From assembly GCA_905480335.1 (NCBI GenBank), contig CAJQPY010000010.1, positions 62,001-126,000 on the forward strand: DNA of 64,000 nucleotides, written 5' to 3'. The translations under genes and the position numbers were made by a program. The DNA comes from an uncultured Ilumatobacter sp. (GTDB lineage Bacteria; Actinomycetota; Acidimicrobiia; Acidimicrobiales; Ilumatobacteraceae). The notes under the pieces were generated by a model. That model was not told the origin of the DNA. It saw nothing but the letters and a program-made list of their open reading frames with translations, and did no database searches. Shown one piece after another: positions 25,252 through 33,799 of the stretch (positions within the stretch are counted from its first letter, which is position 1; each line of letters starts with the position of its first letter).

Positions 25252-26723
25252 GGGCGAAGACATCTGTCCAGCCCGTGAGTGCTGCCGAGGTCGCTGACCG
25301 TCTTCGTGCTGCGGGCCTCACGGTTCGCGTGGTGGGCGATCCGTCGATCATGGTGCATGGCCTCACGCACGACTCGCGTACGGTTCGTACAGGACAAATG
25401 TTTGCGTGCCTGCGCGGTCATTTGTTCGATGGGCACGATTACGCCTCGCAGACCGTTGCAGACGGTGCCTCTGCCCTGCTCGTTGACCACGAGCTCGCTG
25501 GCGTCGGGGAAACGGCCCAACTCGTCGTGGACGACACCAGGCTGGCAGTCGGTCATGCCTCTGCGATTGCATGGGGCGATCCGTCGCAGCATGTCACCAT
25601 GATCGGAATCACGGGCACGAATGGCAAGACCACGACAGCTCAGATTGTTGCAGAACTACTTGACGCGGCCGACCAGCCGACTGGGATCATCGGCACGCTC
25701 CACGGTCTGAGGACCACGCCGGAAGCGCCTGAACTCCACGCAAAGCTGGCCGAATTCGTGAAGCAAGGTAAACGGGCCGTGGTGATGGAGGTCTCGTCGC
25801 ATGCGCTTGCCCTTCATCGGATTGACGGCACCGTTTTCGACCTTGTGGCCTTCACCAACCTCGGACATGACCATCTCGATCTGCACGGCTCCCCCGAGGC
25901 TTACTTCAGGGCCAAATCGGCGTTGTTCACGCCGACTTTTGCCCCGCTGGCGGTGATCAACGTCGACGACATCATGGGTCGACTCCTTGCGAACACGCTC
26001 TCCGACTGCTCCAACGGGGAGACGATGAGCGTTATGACCGTCGACCGCAATGACGTCAAGGTTGCGGCGGTTACGGCGACCGAGCACGCCTACCAGTGGA
26101 ACGGTCGAACCATCTCGGTTCCGCTCGGCGGCGAGTTCAACGTGGCGAATTCGCTGATGGCGCTGTCAATCGTCGCTGCGCTCGACATCGACATCGACGC
26201 AGCCATCTCCGGTTTCGAGTCGCTTGCGGCGGTGCCCGGCCGGTTCGAAGTGATCGACACCGACCAGACTCGTTCCCGCGGTATCACCGTGGTCGTCGAC
26301 TACGCCCACACCCCCGATGGTTTAGAGCGACTCTTGCGTGCGGCTCGTGCGCTCACGGATGCGCGTGTGATCGCAGTCTTCGGGTGTGCCGGACACCGAG
26401 ACCGACAGAAGCGGCCGATCATGGGCGAACTCGCTGCGCGGTTGGCCGATCTTGCGATCGCTACCTCCGACAACCCCCGCGGTGAGAATCCGGACGCAAT
26501 CATCAATGACGTGATCGAAGGGGTCTCTGAGCACTACCGTGCCCGCGTGATCGCGCTTGCAGATCGTCGTGGCGCCATTCGACGCGCACTCGAAGTTGCG
26601 CAACCCGACGACGTAGTTGTCATCGCCGGCAAGGGCCATGAGGCCACCCAGGATCTTGGCGCCGAGACGATCAAGTTCGATGACCGCCTAGTGGCGATCG
26701 AAGAACTTAAGGACATGTCGTGA
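25248..26723 (+). CDS. murE: UDP-MurNAc-tripeptide synthetase MurE
   Basis: 491 aa from GTG 25248, 4-base overlap with ftsI; GAGGGG upstream serves as Shine-Dalgarno. ATP loop GITGTNGKTTTAQ, central Mur ligase domain (MEVSSHALALHRI), and the C-terminal motif SDNPRGENP; DNPR is the signature of enzymes that add meso-diaminopimelate rather than lysine. It adds the third amino acid of the stem peptide. The expected next gene, murF, is absent: mraY starts at a 4-base overlap with murE. Confidence 0.95.
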   Translation: MRAKTSVQPVSAAEVADRLRAAGLTVRVVGDPSIMVHGLTHDSRTVRTGQMFACLRGHLFDGHDYASQTVADGASALLVDHELAGVGETAQLVVDDTRLAVGHASAIAWGDPSQHVTMIGITGTNGKTTTAQIVAELLDAADQPTGIIGTLHGLRTTPEAPELHAKLAEFVKQGKRAVVMEVSSHALALHRIDGTVFDLVAFTNLGHDHLDLHGSPEAYFRAKSALFTPTFAPLAVINVDDIMGRLLANTLSDCSNGETMSVMTVDRNDVKVAAVTATEHAYQWNGRTISVPLGGEFNVANSLMALSIVAALDIDIDAAISGFESLAAVPGRFEVIDTDQTRSRGITVVVDYAHTPDGLERLLRAARALTDARVIAVFGCAGHRDRQKRPIMGELAARLADLAIATSDNPRGENPDAIINDVIEGVSEHYRARVIALADRRGAIRRALEVAQPDDVVVIAGKGHEATQDLGAETIKFDDRLVAIEELKDMS

Positions 26724-27763
26724 TTTCAATTCTTCTGGCGGCCCTAGTTTCGACCGTGGCGTCGCTACTCGGAACGCGATATCTGATGGTTTTCTTTCGA
26801 AGCCGGGGTCATGGTCAACCGATTCTCGGCAAGGAGGATCTCGGACCCGAGCACCACATGTCCAAGCAGGGCACGCCAACGATGGGTGGACTCGCCATCG
26901 TGGGAGCGGCGTTTGTCGGGTGGATGGTGGCCCACGTGCGCCCTGACCTGCCATTTGCACGGCAGTCGCTGATCGTGTGGGCCGGTGTGCTGTTCATGGC
27001 GCTGATGGGGTTTCTTGACGACTACATCAAGGTTCGCAAGCGACACAACCGTGGCATCTTTTGGAAACAGAAAAATTACATCACGATGCTCGCGAGTTTC
27101 GGTATGGCCTGGTGGCTCGTCGTCGGCACCGGGATTTCCGAGACGATCTCGATCACGAGAGCTGAACTCGGCATCGAAGTACCCACCGCACTCTGGGTGC
27201 TCTGGGCCGGAGCGATCATCTGGGCGACGACCAACGCCGTCAACGTGACCGACGGTCTCGATGGTCTTGCGGCCGGTTCGGCGCTCATGGGGTTCGGTGC
27301 CTTTGTCATCATCTCGTACCTCGCATTCCGGAACAGGGAGCTATATCCATCGGTCGTCAACCCGCTCGACATGGGCGTGTTCGCAGCAGCATTCGCAGGT
27401 GGATGTCTCGGATTCCTCTGGTGGAACGCGGCACCGGCGCGCATCTTCATGGGTGACGTCGGCGCGCTCGCAATCGGTACTGCCCTCGCCTTCCTTGCGC
27501 TCACACTTAATACGCATCTCCTGATCGTCCTGCTCTGTGCAATCAACGTGATGGAAGCGGGCTCGGTGGCGATCCAGATGGGGGTCTTCAAAGCCTCGGG
27601 CCGCAAGAAGCGTCTGTTCCGGATGTCGCCGATTCACCACCACTTCGAACTGATCGGGTGGCCCGAGACCACGGTGATCATCCGTTTCTGGCTGATCGCA
27701 GCAATCTCGGTCGGCTTGGCACTCGGCATCTTCATCGCCGACTTCTCCAGCATTTCGGTGTGA
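26720..27763 (+). CDS. mraY: Phospho-MurNAc-pentapeptide transferase MraY
   Basis: 347 aa, ten predicted membrane helices. Characteristic cytoplasmic motifs: GTPTMGGLAIV, FLDDYIKVRKRHNRGI, NAVNVTDGLDGLAAG with catalytic Asp residues, and PIHHHFE near the end. It makes lipid I from UDP-MurNAc-pentapeptide and undecaprenyl phosphate. GTG 26720 overlaps the murE stop by 4 bases; its stop TGA overlaps the murD ATG by one base. Confidence 0.97.
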   Translation: MISILLAALVSTVASLLGTRYLMVFFRSRGHGQPILGKEDLGPEHHMSKQGTPTMGGLAIVGAAFVGWMVAHVRPDLPFARQSLIVWAGVLFMALMGFLDDYIKVRKRHNRGIFWKQKNYITMLASFGMAWWLVVGTGISETISITRAELGIEVPTALWVLWAGAIIWATTNAVNVTDGLDGLAAGSALMGFGAFVIISYLAFRNRELYPSVVNPLDMGVFAAAFAGGCLGFLWWNAAPARIFMGDVGALAIGTALAFLALTLNTHLLIVLLCAINVMEAGSVAIQMGVFKASGRKKRLFRMSPIHHHFELIGWPETTVIIRFWLIAAISVGLALGIFIADFSSISV

Positions 27764-29088
27764 TGCGAGCTCTTGTATACGGTTTGGGCGTTGCTGGAGG
27801 GTCCACGGCTCGAGCTATGCAACGGCGCGGCTGGGACGTGATAGCAGGTGATGACTTCGTCACCGAGGGACGCTCATCGCTGGCGACGGAGCTCGGCATC
27901 GAACTTCTCGATGCGCCTGACCTCAAGACCTTACGCCTGGTACTAGAGGGTTGTGACGTCCTCTGCCCAGCTCCCGGCATCCCTGAGCATCATCGGGTGA
28001 TCGATGCGGCTCAAGCAACCAGAACCGAGATCGTCTCGGAGATTGAGCTCGCCTATCGCTGGGAGCAGGAGCGACCCGGTGGTCCGCGACCGATGCTCGC
28101 CGTGACCGGAACCGACGGCAAGACTACGACGACGCTGATGGCTGTGGCGATGCTGCGCGCCGCTGGGCTGTCGACCGTCGATGCGGGGAATACCGAGACT
28201 CCGCTCGTTGATGCCATCGACGAACCTCACGACGCCTTTGTCGTTGAGTGCACGAGCTTTCGACTGGCATGGACGCGTGACTTTCGTGCCGAGGCGGCTG
28301 TATGGCTCAATTTAGCCCCAGACCATCTCAACTGGCATGCCTCGATGGACACATACGAAATTGCAAAGGCAAGGATCTGGGCAGCGCAGCACGATGACGA
28401 CACTGCCATTGCGTTCACCGGTGCGCCCAACGTAATGCGACGTCTCCAAGAGGCTCCTGGCCGTCGAGTGACCTTTGGTCGGGGCGGTGACTACTGCCTC
28501 GACGAAACTCGACTAGTTGGGCCGTGTGGGACAATCACTACGACCGACGCGATGCGTCGAAGCCTGCCGCATGATATTACGAATGCGCTTGCGGCTTCGG
28601 CGATGGTGCTCGAAGCGGGCCTCGCAGACACCTGCGCTATCGAACAGGCGCTTGCCAATTTCAGTGGCCCCGCGCACCGACTGGAGCACCTCGGCACGCA
28701 TGCCGGCGTCGACTGGTACAACGATTCGAAGGCGACAACTCCGCATGCTGCTGCGGTTGCGGTCCGGGCCTTCGACGAGATTGTCCTGATCGCCGGAGGA
28801 AAGGATAAACACGTGGATCTCGCCGAAATGGCCGTCGAGCTAGAGCGACTCCGTGCCGTTATCGCGATCGGCGAAACGCGTGCGGACGTTGCCGGTGTTT
28901 TCGCCGGCGTCGACGTTGTGGAGACCACTGAATTCCTTCCTGCAGCCGTTGCTCGTGCCGCCGAGATCGCTGTGCCTGGCACCACGGTGCTGCTGTCGCC
29001 CGGATGCGCCAGCCTCGACCAGTACCACTCGTTCGAAGACCGCGGCGATCACTTCCGCGAACTCGCACACCAGCAAGGAGTCCGTTGA
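27763..29088 (+). CDS. murD: UDP-MurNAc-L-alanine:D-glutamate ligase MurD
   Basis: 441 aa from ATG 27763; the track ORF starts too early inside mraY. Nucleotide-like N-terminal domain (VYGLGVAGGSTARAM), ATP loop VTGTDGKTTTTLM, carbamylated-lysine region and the C-terminal motif YNDSKATTPHAAAVAV with LIAGGKDK. It adds D-glutamate to the stem peptide. Translationally coupled to mraY and ftsW by one-base stop/start overlaps. Confidence 0.96.
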   Translation: MRALVYGLGVAGGSTARAMQRRGWDVIAGDDFVTEGRSSLATELGIELLDAPDLKTLRLVLEGCDVLCPAPGIPEHHRVIDAAQATRTEIVSEIELAYRWEQERPGGPRPMLAVTGTDGKTTTTLMAVAMLRAAGLSTVDAGNTETPLVDAIDEPHDAFVVECTSFRLAWTRDFRAEAAVWLNLAPDHLNWHASMDTYEIAKARIWAAQHDDDTAIAFTGAPNVMRRLQEAPGRRVTFGRGGDYCLDETRLVGPCGTITTTDAMRRSLPHDITNALAASAMVLEAGLADTCAIEQALANFSGPAHRLEHLGTHAGVDWYNDSKATTPHAAAVAVRAFDEIVLIAGGKDKHVDLAEMAVELERLRAVIAIGETRADVAGVFAGVDVVETTEFLPAAVARAAEIAVPGTTVLLSPGCASLDQYHSFEDRGDHFRELAHQQGVR

Positions 29089-30356
29089 TGGCATCCACTG
29101 TCTCTGTCCACGATCGGCGCCAAGCAGCGCTATCTCGGCTAGGTCACGAGGCGTCCCCGCAGCGCCGGACGCGCTCTCCCCGCGTCCGGCCGAAGTCACC
29201 GGGTGCCCGCTCTCCGCGCGAATCGTTGGGCGCTCCCGCAGGCGTCTGGTACGGAATCATTGCGGTGGTGATCGTTTTTGTCATGCTCGGACTCGTGATG
29301 GTGCTCTCCGCGTCGGCGGTCACCGAGGCGAATCGCGGCAACTCTCCGTACAGCGTTTTTCTCCGTCAGGCCATGTGGGCTGGGTTCGGACTTGTCGGCA
29401 TGGTCATCATGGCAAGGATTCCCTACGGACTCTGGAGGCGGATGACGGTGCCGTTGGTTGTGGTCGGTGTCGCCGCAATGCTCGGACCGTTCGTCCCGAT
29501 GATCGGCGGAAGTGTCAACGGCGCCCGAGCCTGGATCCGCTTCGGTGGGTTTAGCGTTCAGCCTTCCGAGTTCCTCAAACTCGCAGTGGTCATCGCAACC
29601 GCCGACCTGCTGACGAGGCAGGCCGGTGCGATGAACCATCGACGCCGCACGCTCATTCCGCTCGCGTTACTCGCCGGGGTTGGGGCGGGGCTGTGCATGT
29701 TGCAGGGTGACCTCGGTTCAGCGGTCGTGCTCGGGGCCGTCGTGTTCTCCATCGGTTGGATCGCCGGCGTGCCGTTCACGCCGCTAGCCGTTATGGCGTC
29801 GGGCGCCACTGCCGCAGGCCTTTTCTTCATCGTGTCGAGTCAGACCAGGATCGACCGCTTCACGGCGTTTATGGACGTCACTGGCAATAAAGATCGTCTT
29901 GCCTGGCAGACCTACCAGGGCTTCGTCGGCATGGCCTCGGGTGGAATCGGCGGTTCTGGGATCGGTGGCAGCAAGACTAAGCTCGGCTATCTCCCGTACG
30001 CTCACAGCGACTTTATTTTTGCAATAATCGCCGATGAGTTGGGTCTGGTCGGTGCCGGAGCGGTAATCGGCGGGTTCATCTTGCTGGTCCTGTTCGGTGT
30101 GCAGACGGCGCTGGCTTCGACCGACCGCTTTGGCATGCTTGTGGCCGGTGGAGTCTCCTCCTGGTTCGGGGTGCAGGCCATCGTCAATCTGGGTGGTGTC
30201 ACCGGGCTGATGCCGGTCACCGGACTCACGCTGCCGTTCTTCTCGGCCGGCGGAAGTTCACTGTTCGTGTCGATGGTCGCAGTTGGGTTGCTCCTCAGTG
30301 TCGCCCGGCGAGTCGGAAGTCGGAGCGAGCCCGAGATCCGGCGGGCCGCATCCTGA
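29088..30356 (+). CDS. ftsW: SEDS glycosyltransferase FtsW
   Basis: 422 aa from ATG 29088 with AAGGAG upstream. A basic, Arg/Ser/Pro-rich tail of about 50 residues is followed by ten membrane helices. SEDS motifs: GGSVNGARAWIRFGGFSVQPSEFLKL, GDLGSAVVL, and the C-terminal GLTLPFFSAGGSSLF. It polymerises septal glycan together with FtsI. Its stop TGA overlaps the presumed CTG start of murG. Confidence 0.96.
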   Translation: MASTVSVHDRRQAALSRLGHEASPQRRTRSPRVRPKSPGARSPRESLGAPAGVWYGIIAVVIVFVMLGLVMVLSASAVTEANRGNSPYSVFLRQAMWAGFGLVGMVIMARIPYGLWRRMTVPLVVVGVAAMLGPFVPMIGGSVNGARAWIRFGGFSVQPSEFLKLAVVIATADLLTRQAGAMNHRRRTLIPLALLAGVGAGLCMLQGDLGSAVVLGAVVFSIGWIAGVPFTPLAVMASGATAAGLFFIVSSQTRIDRFTAFMDVTGNKDRLAWQTYQGFVGMASGGIGGSGIGGSKTKLGYLPYAHSDFIFAIIADELGLVGAGAVIGGFILLVLFGVQTALASTDRFGMLVAGGVSSWFGVQAIVNLGGVTGLMPVTGLTLPFFSAGGSSLFVSMVAVGLLLSVARRVGSRSEPEIRRAAS

Positions 30357-31477
30357 GCACGTTCGCTGTTGTCACCGGTGGCGGAACGGCGGGCCATGTT
30401 CTTCCCGCACTTGCTGTCGCGGGTGCTCTGGCTGCTGCGGGGCATGAGGCTGACTCGATCCACTATGTCGGATGTATGCGCGGGATTGAGACGAGGCTGC
30501 TTCCGGAGACCCTGTATCCGCACACGTTCTTCGATGTTGTCGGTTTCCAACGGTCGTTGAGCCGCCGCAACCTGGCCTTCGCGCCAAAAATGTGGCGCGC
30601 CCGCAGTGAGGCGGTCGCTCTCTTGCGTCGTCTTGATCCCAACGTCGTGGTGACGGTCGGGGGGTACGCAAGCATGCCGGCAGTCCTCGCCGCCCGGAAG
30701 CTGGGGGTTCCCATTGTTGTCGTCTCCTACGACTTCGTCCCGGGACGTGCCAGTCAATTCGCGGCCCGTTCGGCCGCAGCATGTGCGGTGGCGTTCGAGA
30801 ACTCGCCGCTTCCGAAAGCAACGGTTACCGGCGCGCCAGTACGTCAGGCGATCCTGGCGCTCGATCGCGTCGGTGACCGGGCGGCGGCCCGACGTCGACT
30901 CGGGGTTCCCGACGATCGATTCCTGGTTGCGGTGATGGGCGGATCGCTGGGGTCAGGAGTTCTCAACGCAGCGATTGCGCGCTACGCAAACGCTCACCGA
31001 GACGATGACGGGTTGGCGATCCGTCAGGTCGCCGGCGAACGGTTCATCGACGAGGTTGCCGTCGTCGATTCGTCCGGGTCGACCGGGCTTTTTCACCAAA
31101 TCGTGGGTTATGAGGACAACATGGCGTCGATCTACGCCGCCGCTGATCTCCTTATCGGGCGCGGCGGAGCAAGCACCGTCCATGAGGTGGCCGTAACTGG
31201 AATCCCGGCCATTCTCATTCCTTGGACGGGTGCGGCCGACGATCATCAGACCGAGAACGTGCGTTGGTTAACCGACGCCGACGGTGCGGAGCTGATGACC
31301 GAGACGGCTCTCGCCGCTGATCCGTCTCATCTCGATGAAGCTATCGAACGCCTCCGCAACGATGTCGAGGCCCGCGAGCGGCTGTCGAGAGCTGCTCGTC
31401 GCCGCGGCGAGGTCCATCGATCGGGTGCCATGGCCTCGCTGGTCGAACGTGTCGCCCTAGCATCGACGGCGAGATGA
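30353..31477 (+). CDS. murG: Lipid II synthase MurG, apparent CTG start
   Basis: About 374 aa. The track ORF begins at ATG 30476, but the reading frame upstream encodes VVTGGGTAGHVLPALAVAGA, the conserved glycine-rich loop essential for the family. No ATG, GTG or TTG exists in frame between the upstream stop and that loop. CTG at 30353 sits in a CTGA overlap with the ftsW stop, the same 4-base geometry as the other dcw junctions, so CTG is the likely start. The C-terminal UDP-GlcNAc site GRGGASTVHEVAVTGIPAILIPW is intact. It transfers GlcNAc to lipid I on the inner membrane face. Confidence 0.92.
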   Translation: MSTFAVVTGGGTAGHVLPALAVAGALAAAGHEADSIHYVGCMRGIETRLLPETLYPHTFFDVVGFQRSLSRRNLAFAPKMWRARSEAVALLRRLDPNVVVTVGGYASMPAVLAARKLGVPIVVVSYDFVPGRASQFAARSAAACAVAFENSPLPKATVTGAPVRQAILALDRVGDRAAARRRLGVPDDRFLVAVMGGSLGSGVLNAAIARYANAHRDDDGLAIRQVAGERFIDEVAVVDSSGSTGLFHQIVGYEDNMASIYAAADLLIGRGGASTVHEVAVTGIPAILIPWTGAADDHQTENVRWLTDADGAELMTETALAADPSHLDEAIERLRNDVEARERLSRAARRRGEVHRSGAMASLVERVALASTAR

Positions 31478-32880
31478 CCGAACAGCTTTCCGTTCCCGTG
31501 GTTCCGCTCGATCTGTCGATCCCGCACCGGCTGCATATCGTTGGTGTAGGCGGTCCGGGCATGAGCGCGATTGCGATCGCGCTCGCCGAAATGGGCCATG
31601 AGGTGTCCGGGAGTGACCTTCGTGAACATCCGGTCCTCGAACGCGTTCGTGCTGCCAACGTGGAAGTGACGATCGGGCACGATCGCAGCCTCGTCCACGG
31701 TGTCGACGCGGTCACTGCCTCGACTGCCATTCCGGAGGAGAACATCGAACTGAGGGAGGCGCGCTCGACAGATGTCGCCGTGCTGCGCCGTGCTGCGATG
31801 CTCGGCTCAATCTGCGACCAGGCGAAGGCACTCGCAGTTGCTGGGACCCACGGCAAGACTACGACAACGTCGATGCTGATGCTGATGCTTGCTGATGCTG
31901 GGCTCCGTCCGAGTTTCATCATTGGTGGTGACGTGAGCGACCTCGGTACCGGAGCACAGTGGACAGGCGGGGAGTTTCTGGTCGTCGAAGCAGACGAGAG
32001 TGACGGAACCCACCTCGAACTCCCGCTCTACGGGACCATTGTTACAAACATCGAAGTTGATCATCTCGATCATTACGGGTCGTTCGAAGCAATTGTCGAG
32101 AGCTTCGACAGCTACCTGCGACAGGTTCCGGGTCCAAAGGTGGTGTGCGGCGACGACGAGGTGGCTTGCCAGTTGGCTGCAGCCCATGATGCAATTACGT
32201 ACGGTCGAGGCGAGGGCGTCGATGTCCGCGCAGTCGATGTTCGTGCCGCCAATGGAGCGTTCGTGTTTGATGTTGAGCGCAACGGTGCAACGGTCGGCAC
32301 GATCGAGTTGCCGATGCGCGGTATCCACAACGTTGTGAACGCAACTGGCGCAATTGCTTTGGCGCTTGAGGTCGGTGTCGAGTTTGAACACATCCGCATT
32401 GCGCTCGCGAAGTTTGGAGGTGTTGCGCGACGTTTCGACGTCCGTGGAATCGATGGCGGAGCGACGTTCGTCGACGACTACGCCCATCTGCCGTCCGAAA
32501 TCTCTGCGGTGCTTGCAGCGACCCGCCACAGCGGGGAGAACTGGCGACGAGTTGTCGCGATCTTTCAACCAAACCGCTACAACCGGATTGCCGAAATCTG
32601 GCAGGAGTACGGGACTGCGTTCGGAGACGCAGACCTCGTCGTCCTGACCGAGATCTACGGTTCGGGCACCACTCCCATTCCCGGAGTCACCGGCAAGCTC
32701 ATCGTTAATGCAGTCACCGAGGCCGATCCGAAAAAGCGCGTCGTGTGGCTTCCGCGTCGGTACGACTTGGTCGACTTTGTGGCGCGCGAGGCGCGTGACG
32801 GCGACATCGTGGTCTCGATGGGCTGTGGTGACATCGCAACGCTCCCGTCGGAGGTGCTCAATGCCCGTCGCCGCGCCTGA
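31474..32880 (+). CDS. murC: UDP-MurNAc:L-alanine ligase MurC
   Basis: 468 aa. Dinucleotide-like start HIVGVGGPGMSAIA, ATP loop AGTHGKTTTTSM, VEADESDGTHLELPLYGTIVTNIEVDHLDHY, and the C-terminal DDYAHLPSEI motif (family DDYGHHPTE). It adds the first amino acid (L-Ala) to UDP-MurNAc. ATGA overlap with murG; its last 20 bases overlap murB. Confidence 0.96.
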   Translation: MTEQLSVPVVPLDLSIPHRLHIVGVGGPGMSAIAIALAEMGHEVSGSDLREHPVLERVRAANVEVTIGHDRSLVHGVDAVTASTAIPEENIELREARSTDVAVLRRAAMLGSICDQAKALAVAGTHGKTTTTSMLMLMLADAGLRPSFIIGGDVSDLGTGAQWTGGEFLVVEADESDGTHLELPLYGTIVTNIEVDHLDHYGSFEAIVESFDSYLRQVPGPKVVCGDDEVACQLAAAHDAITYGRGEGVDVRAVDVRAANGAFVFDVERNGATVGTIELPMRGIHNVVNATGAIALALEVGVEFEHIRIALAKFGGVARRFDVRGIDGGATFVDDYAHLPSEISAVLAATRHSGENWRRVVAIFQPNRYNRIAEIWQEYGTAFGDADLVVLTEIYGSGTTPIPGVTGKLIVNAVTEADPKKRVVWLPRRYDLVDFVAREARDGDIVVSMGCGDIATLPSEVLNARRRA

Positions 32881-33799
32881 CGCAATCGCTCTGGCGGCTA
32901 CCGAACTCGGTGAGCTGGCTCGCTTTGACGAACCGCTTGGGCCATTCACCACCTACAAGGTGGGCGGGCGCGCCGACCTGTTCGTCAACGTTGTCAAACC
33001 CGCTGACCTGCACCGTGTTGCTGCTGCCTGCCGCTCGAGTGGGCTGCCCGTGTTGATCGTGGGGCGCGGATCGAACCTGCTGGTCGCGGATCGAGGTTTC
33101 GGCGGCATTGCGGTGTCACTCGCCGAGATGGCGAACGGCATCGAAATCAACCGCGACCACTCGATCGTTCGTGCAGGCAGCGCAGTGCTGTTGCCCGTGT
33201 TGTCGCGTCGACTGGCCAGTGCTGGCTTGACCGGGTTCGAGTGGGCCGTGGGAGTGCCCGGCTCGATAGGTGGGGCGGTGCGGATGAACGCAGGCGGACA
33301 TGGCTCTGACCTGTCGGAGTCGCTGATCGACGTGTCGGTATTCGACCTTGCAGCATCGGCTGATCGAACACTAAGAGCCGATCAGCTCGGTTTGCGTTTC
33401 CGAGGAAGCGATCTTCGTGCGACGACCGTCGTGATCTCGGCGCGCCTCCAATTGGCGCCGGGTGACCCTGAGGCAGCGCACCGAGAACTCGTCAAGATTG
33501 TTGCGTGGCGTCGCGCCAACCAGCCTGGAGGGCAGAACGCAGGGTCGGTGTTCGTGAACCCGATCCCCCATGAGCTCAGTGCAGGGCAGTTGATTGACGA
33601 AGTCGGACTGCGTGGGGTTCGCTACGGCAGTGCAACGGTCTCCGACAAGCACGCGAACTTCATTCAAGCCGACCAGGGAGGATCAGCCGACGACGTTCGG
33701 GCGCTGATGGAACTCGTCCGTGAACAGGTCGCGACCGCCACCGGTCATGTACTGCGCAGCGAGATTCGTCTGATTGGATTCGAGGAACCATCGTCATGA
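32861..33799 (+). CDS. murB: UDP-N-acetylenolpyruvoylglucosamine reductase MurB
   Basis: 312 aa from ATG 32861, inside the end of murC, with GGAGG eight bases upstream; the track ORF from 32708 is a read-through in another murC frame. FAD-binding: FTTYKVGGRADLFV and IVGRGSNLLVADRGFGG; catalytic region GVPGSIGGAVRMNAGGHG and QPGGQNAGSVFVNP (Ser in type I numbering); ending SDKHANFI. It reduces UDP-GlcNAc-enolpyruvate to UDP-MurNAc using NADPH. Confidence 0.95.
   Translation: MPVAAPDAIALAATELGELARFDEPLGPFTTYKVGGRADLFVNVVKPADLHRVAAACRSSGLPVLIVGRGSNLLVADRGFGGIAVSLAEMANGIEINRDHSIVRAGSAVLLPVLSRRLASAGLTGFEWAVGVPGSIGGAVRMNAGGHGSDLSESLIDVSVFDLAASADRTLRADQLGLRFRGSDLRATTVVISARLQLAPGDPEAAHRELVKIVAWRRANQPGGQNAGSVFVNPIPHELSAGQLIDEVGLRGVRYGSATVSDKHANFIQADQGGSADDVRALMELVREQVATATGHVLRSEIRLIGFEEPSS

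Noticed and set aside
23581-25263. 560-aa minus-strand ORF opposite ftsI
   Set aside because: Antisense shadow of ftsI; His/Arg/Asp-rich composition without motifs, and ftsI is unmistakable.
31807-32952. 381-aa minus-strand ORF opposite murC/murB
   Set aside because: Shadow of murC; no family resemblance, spans two real genes.
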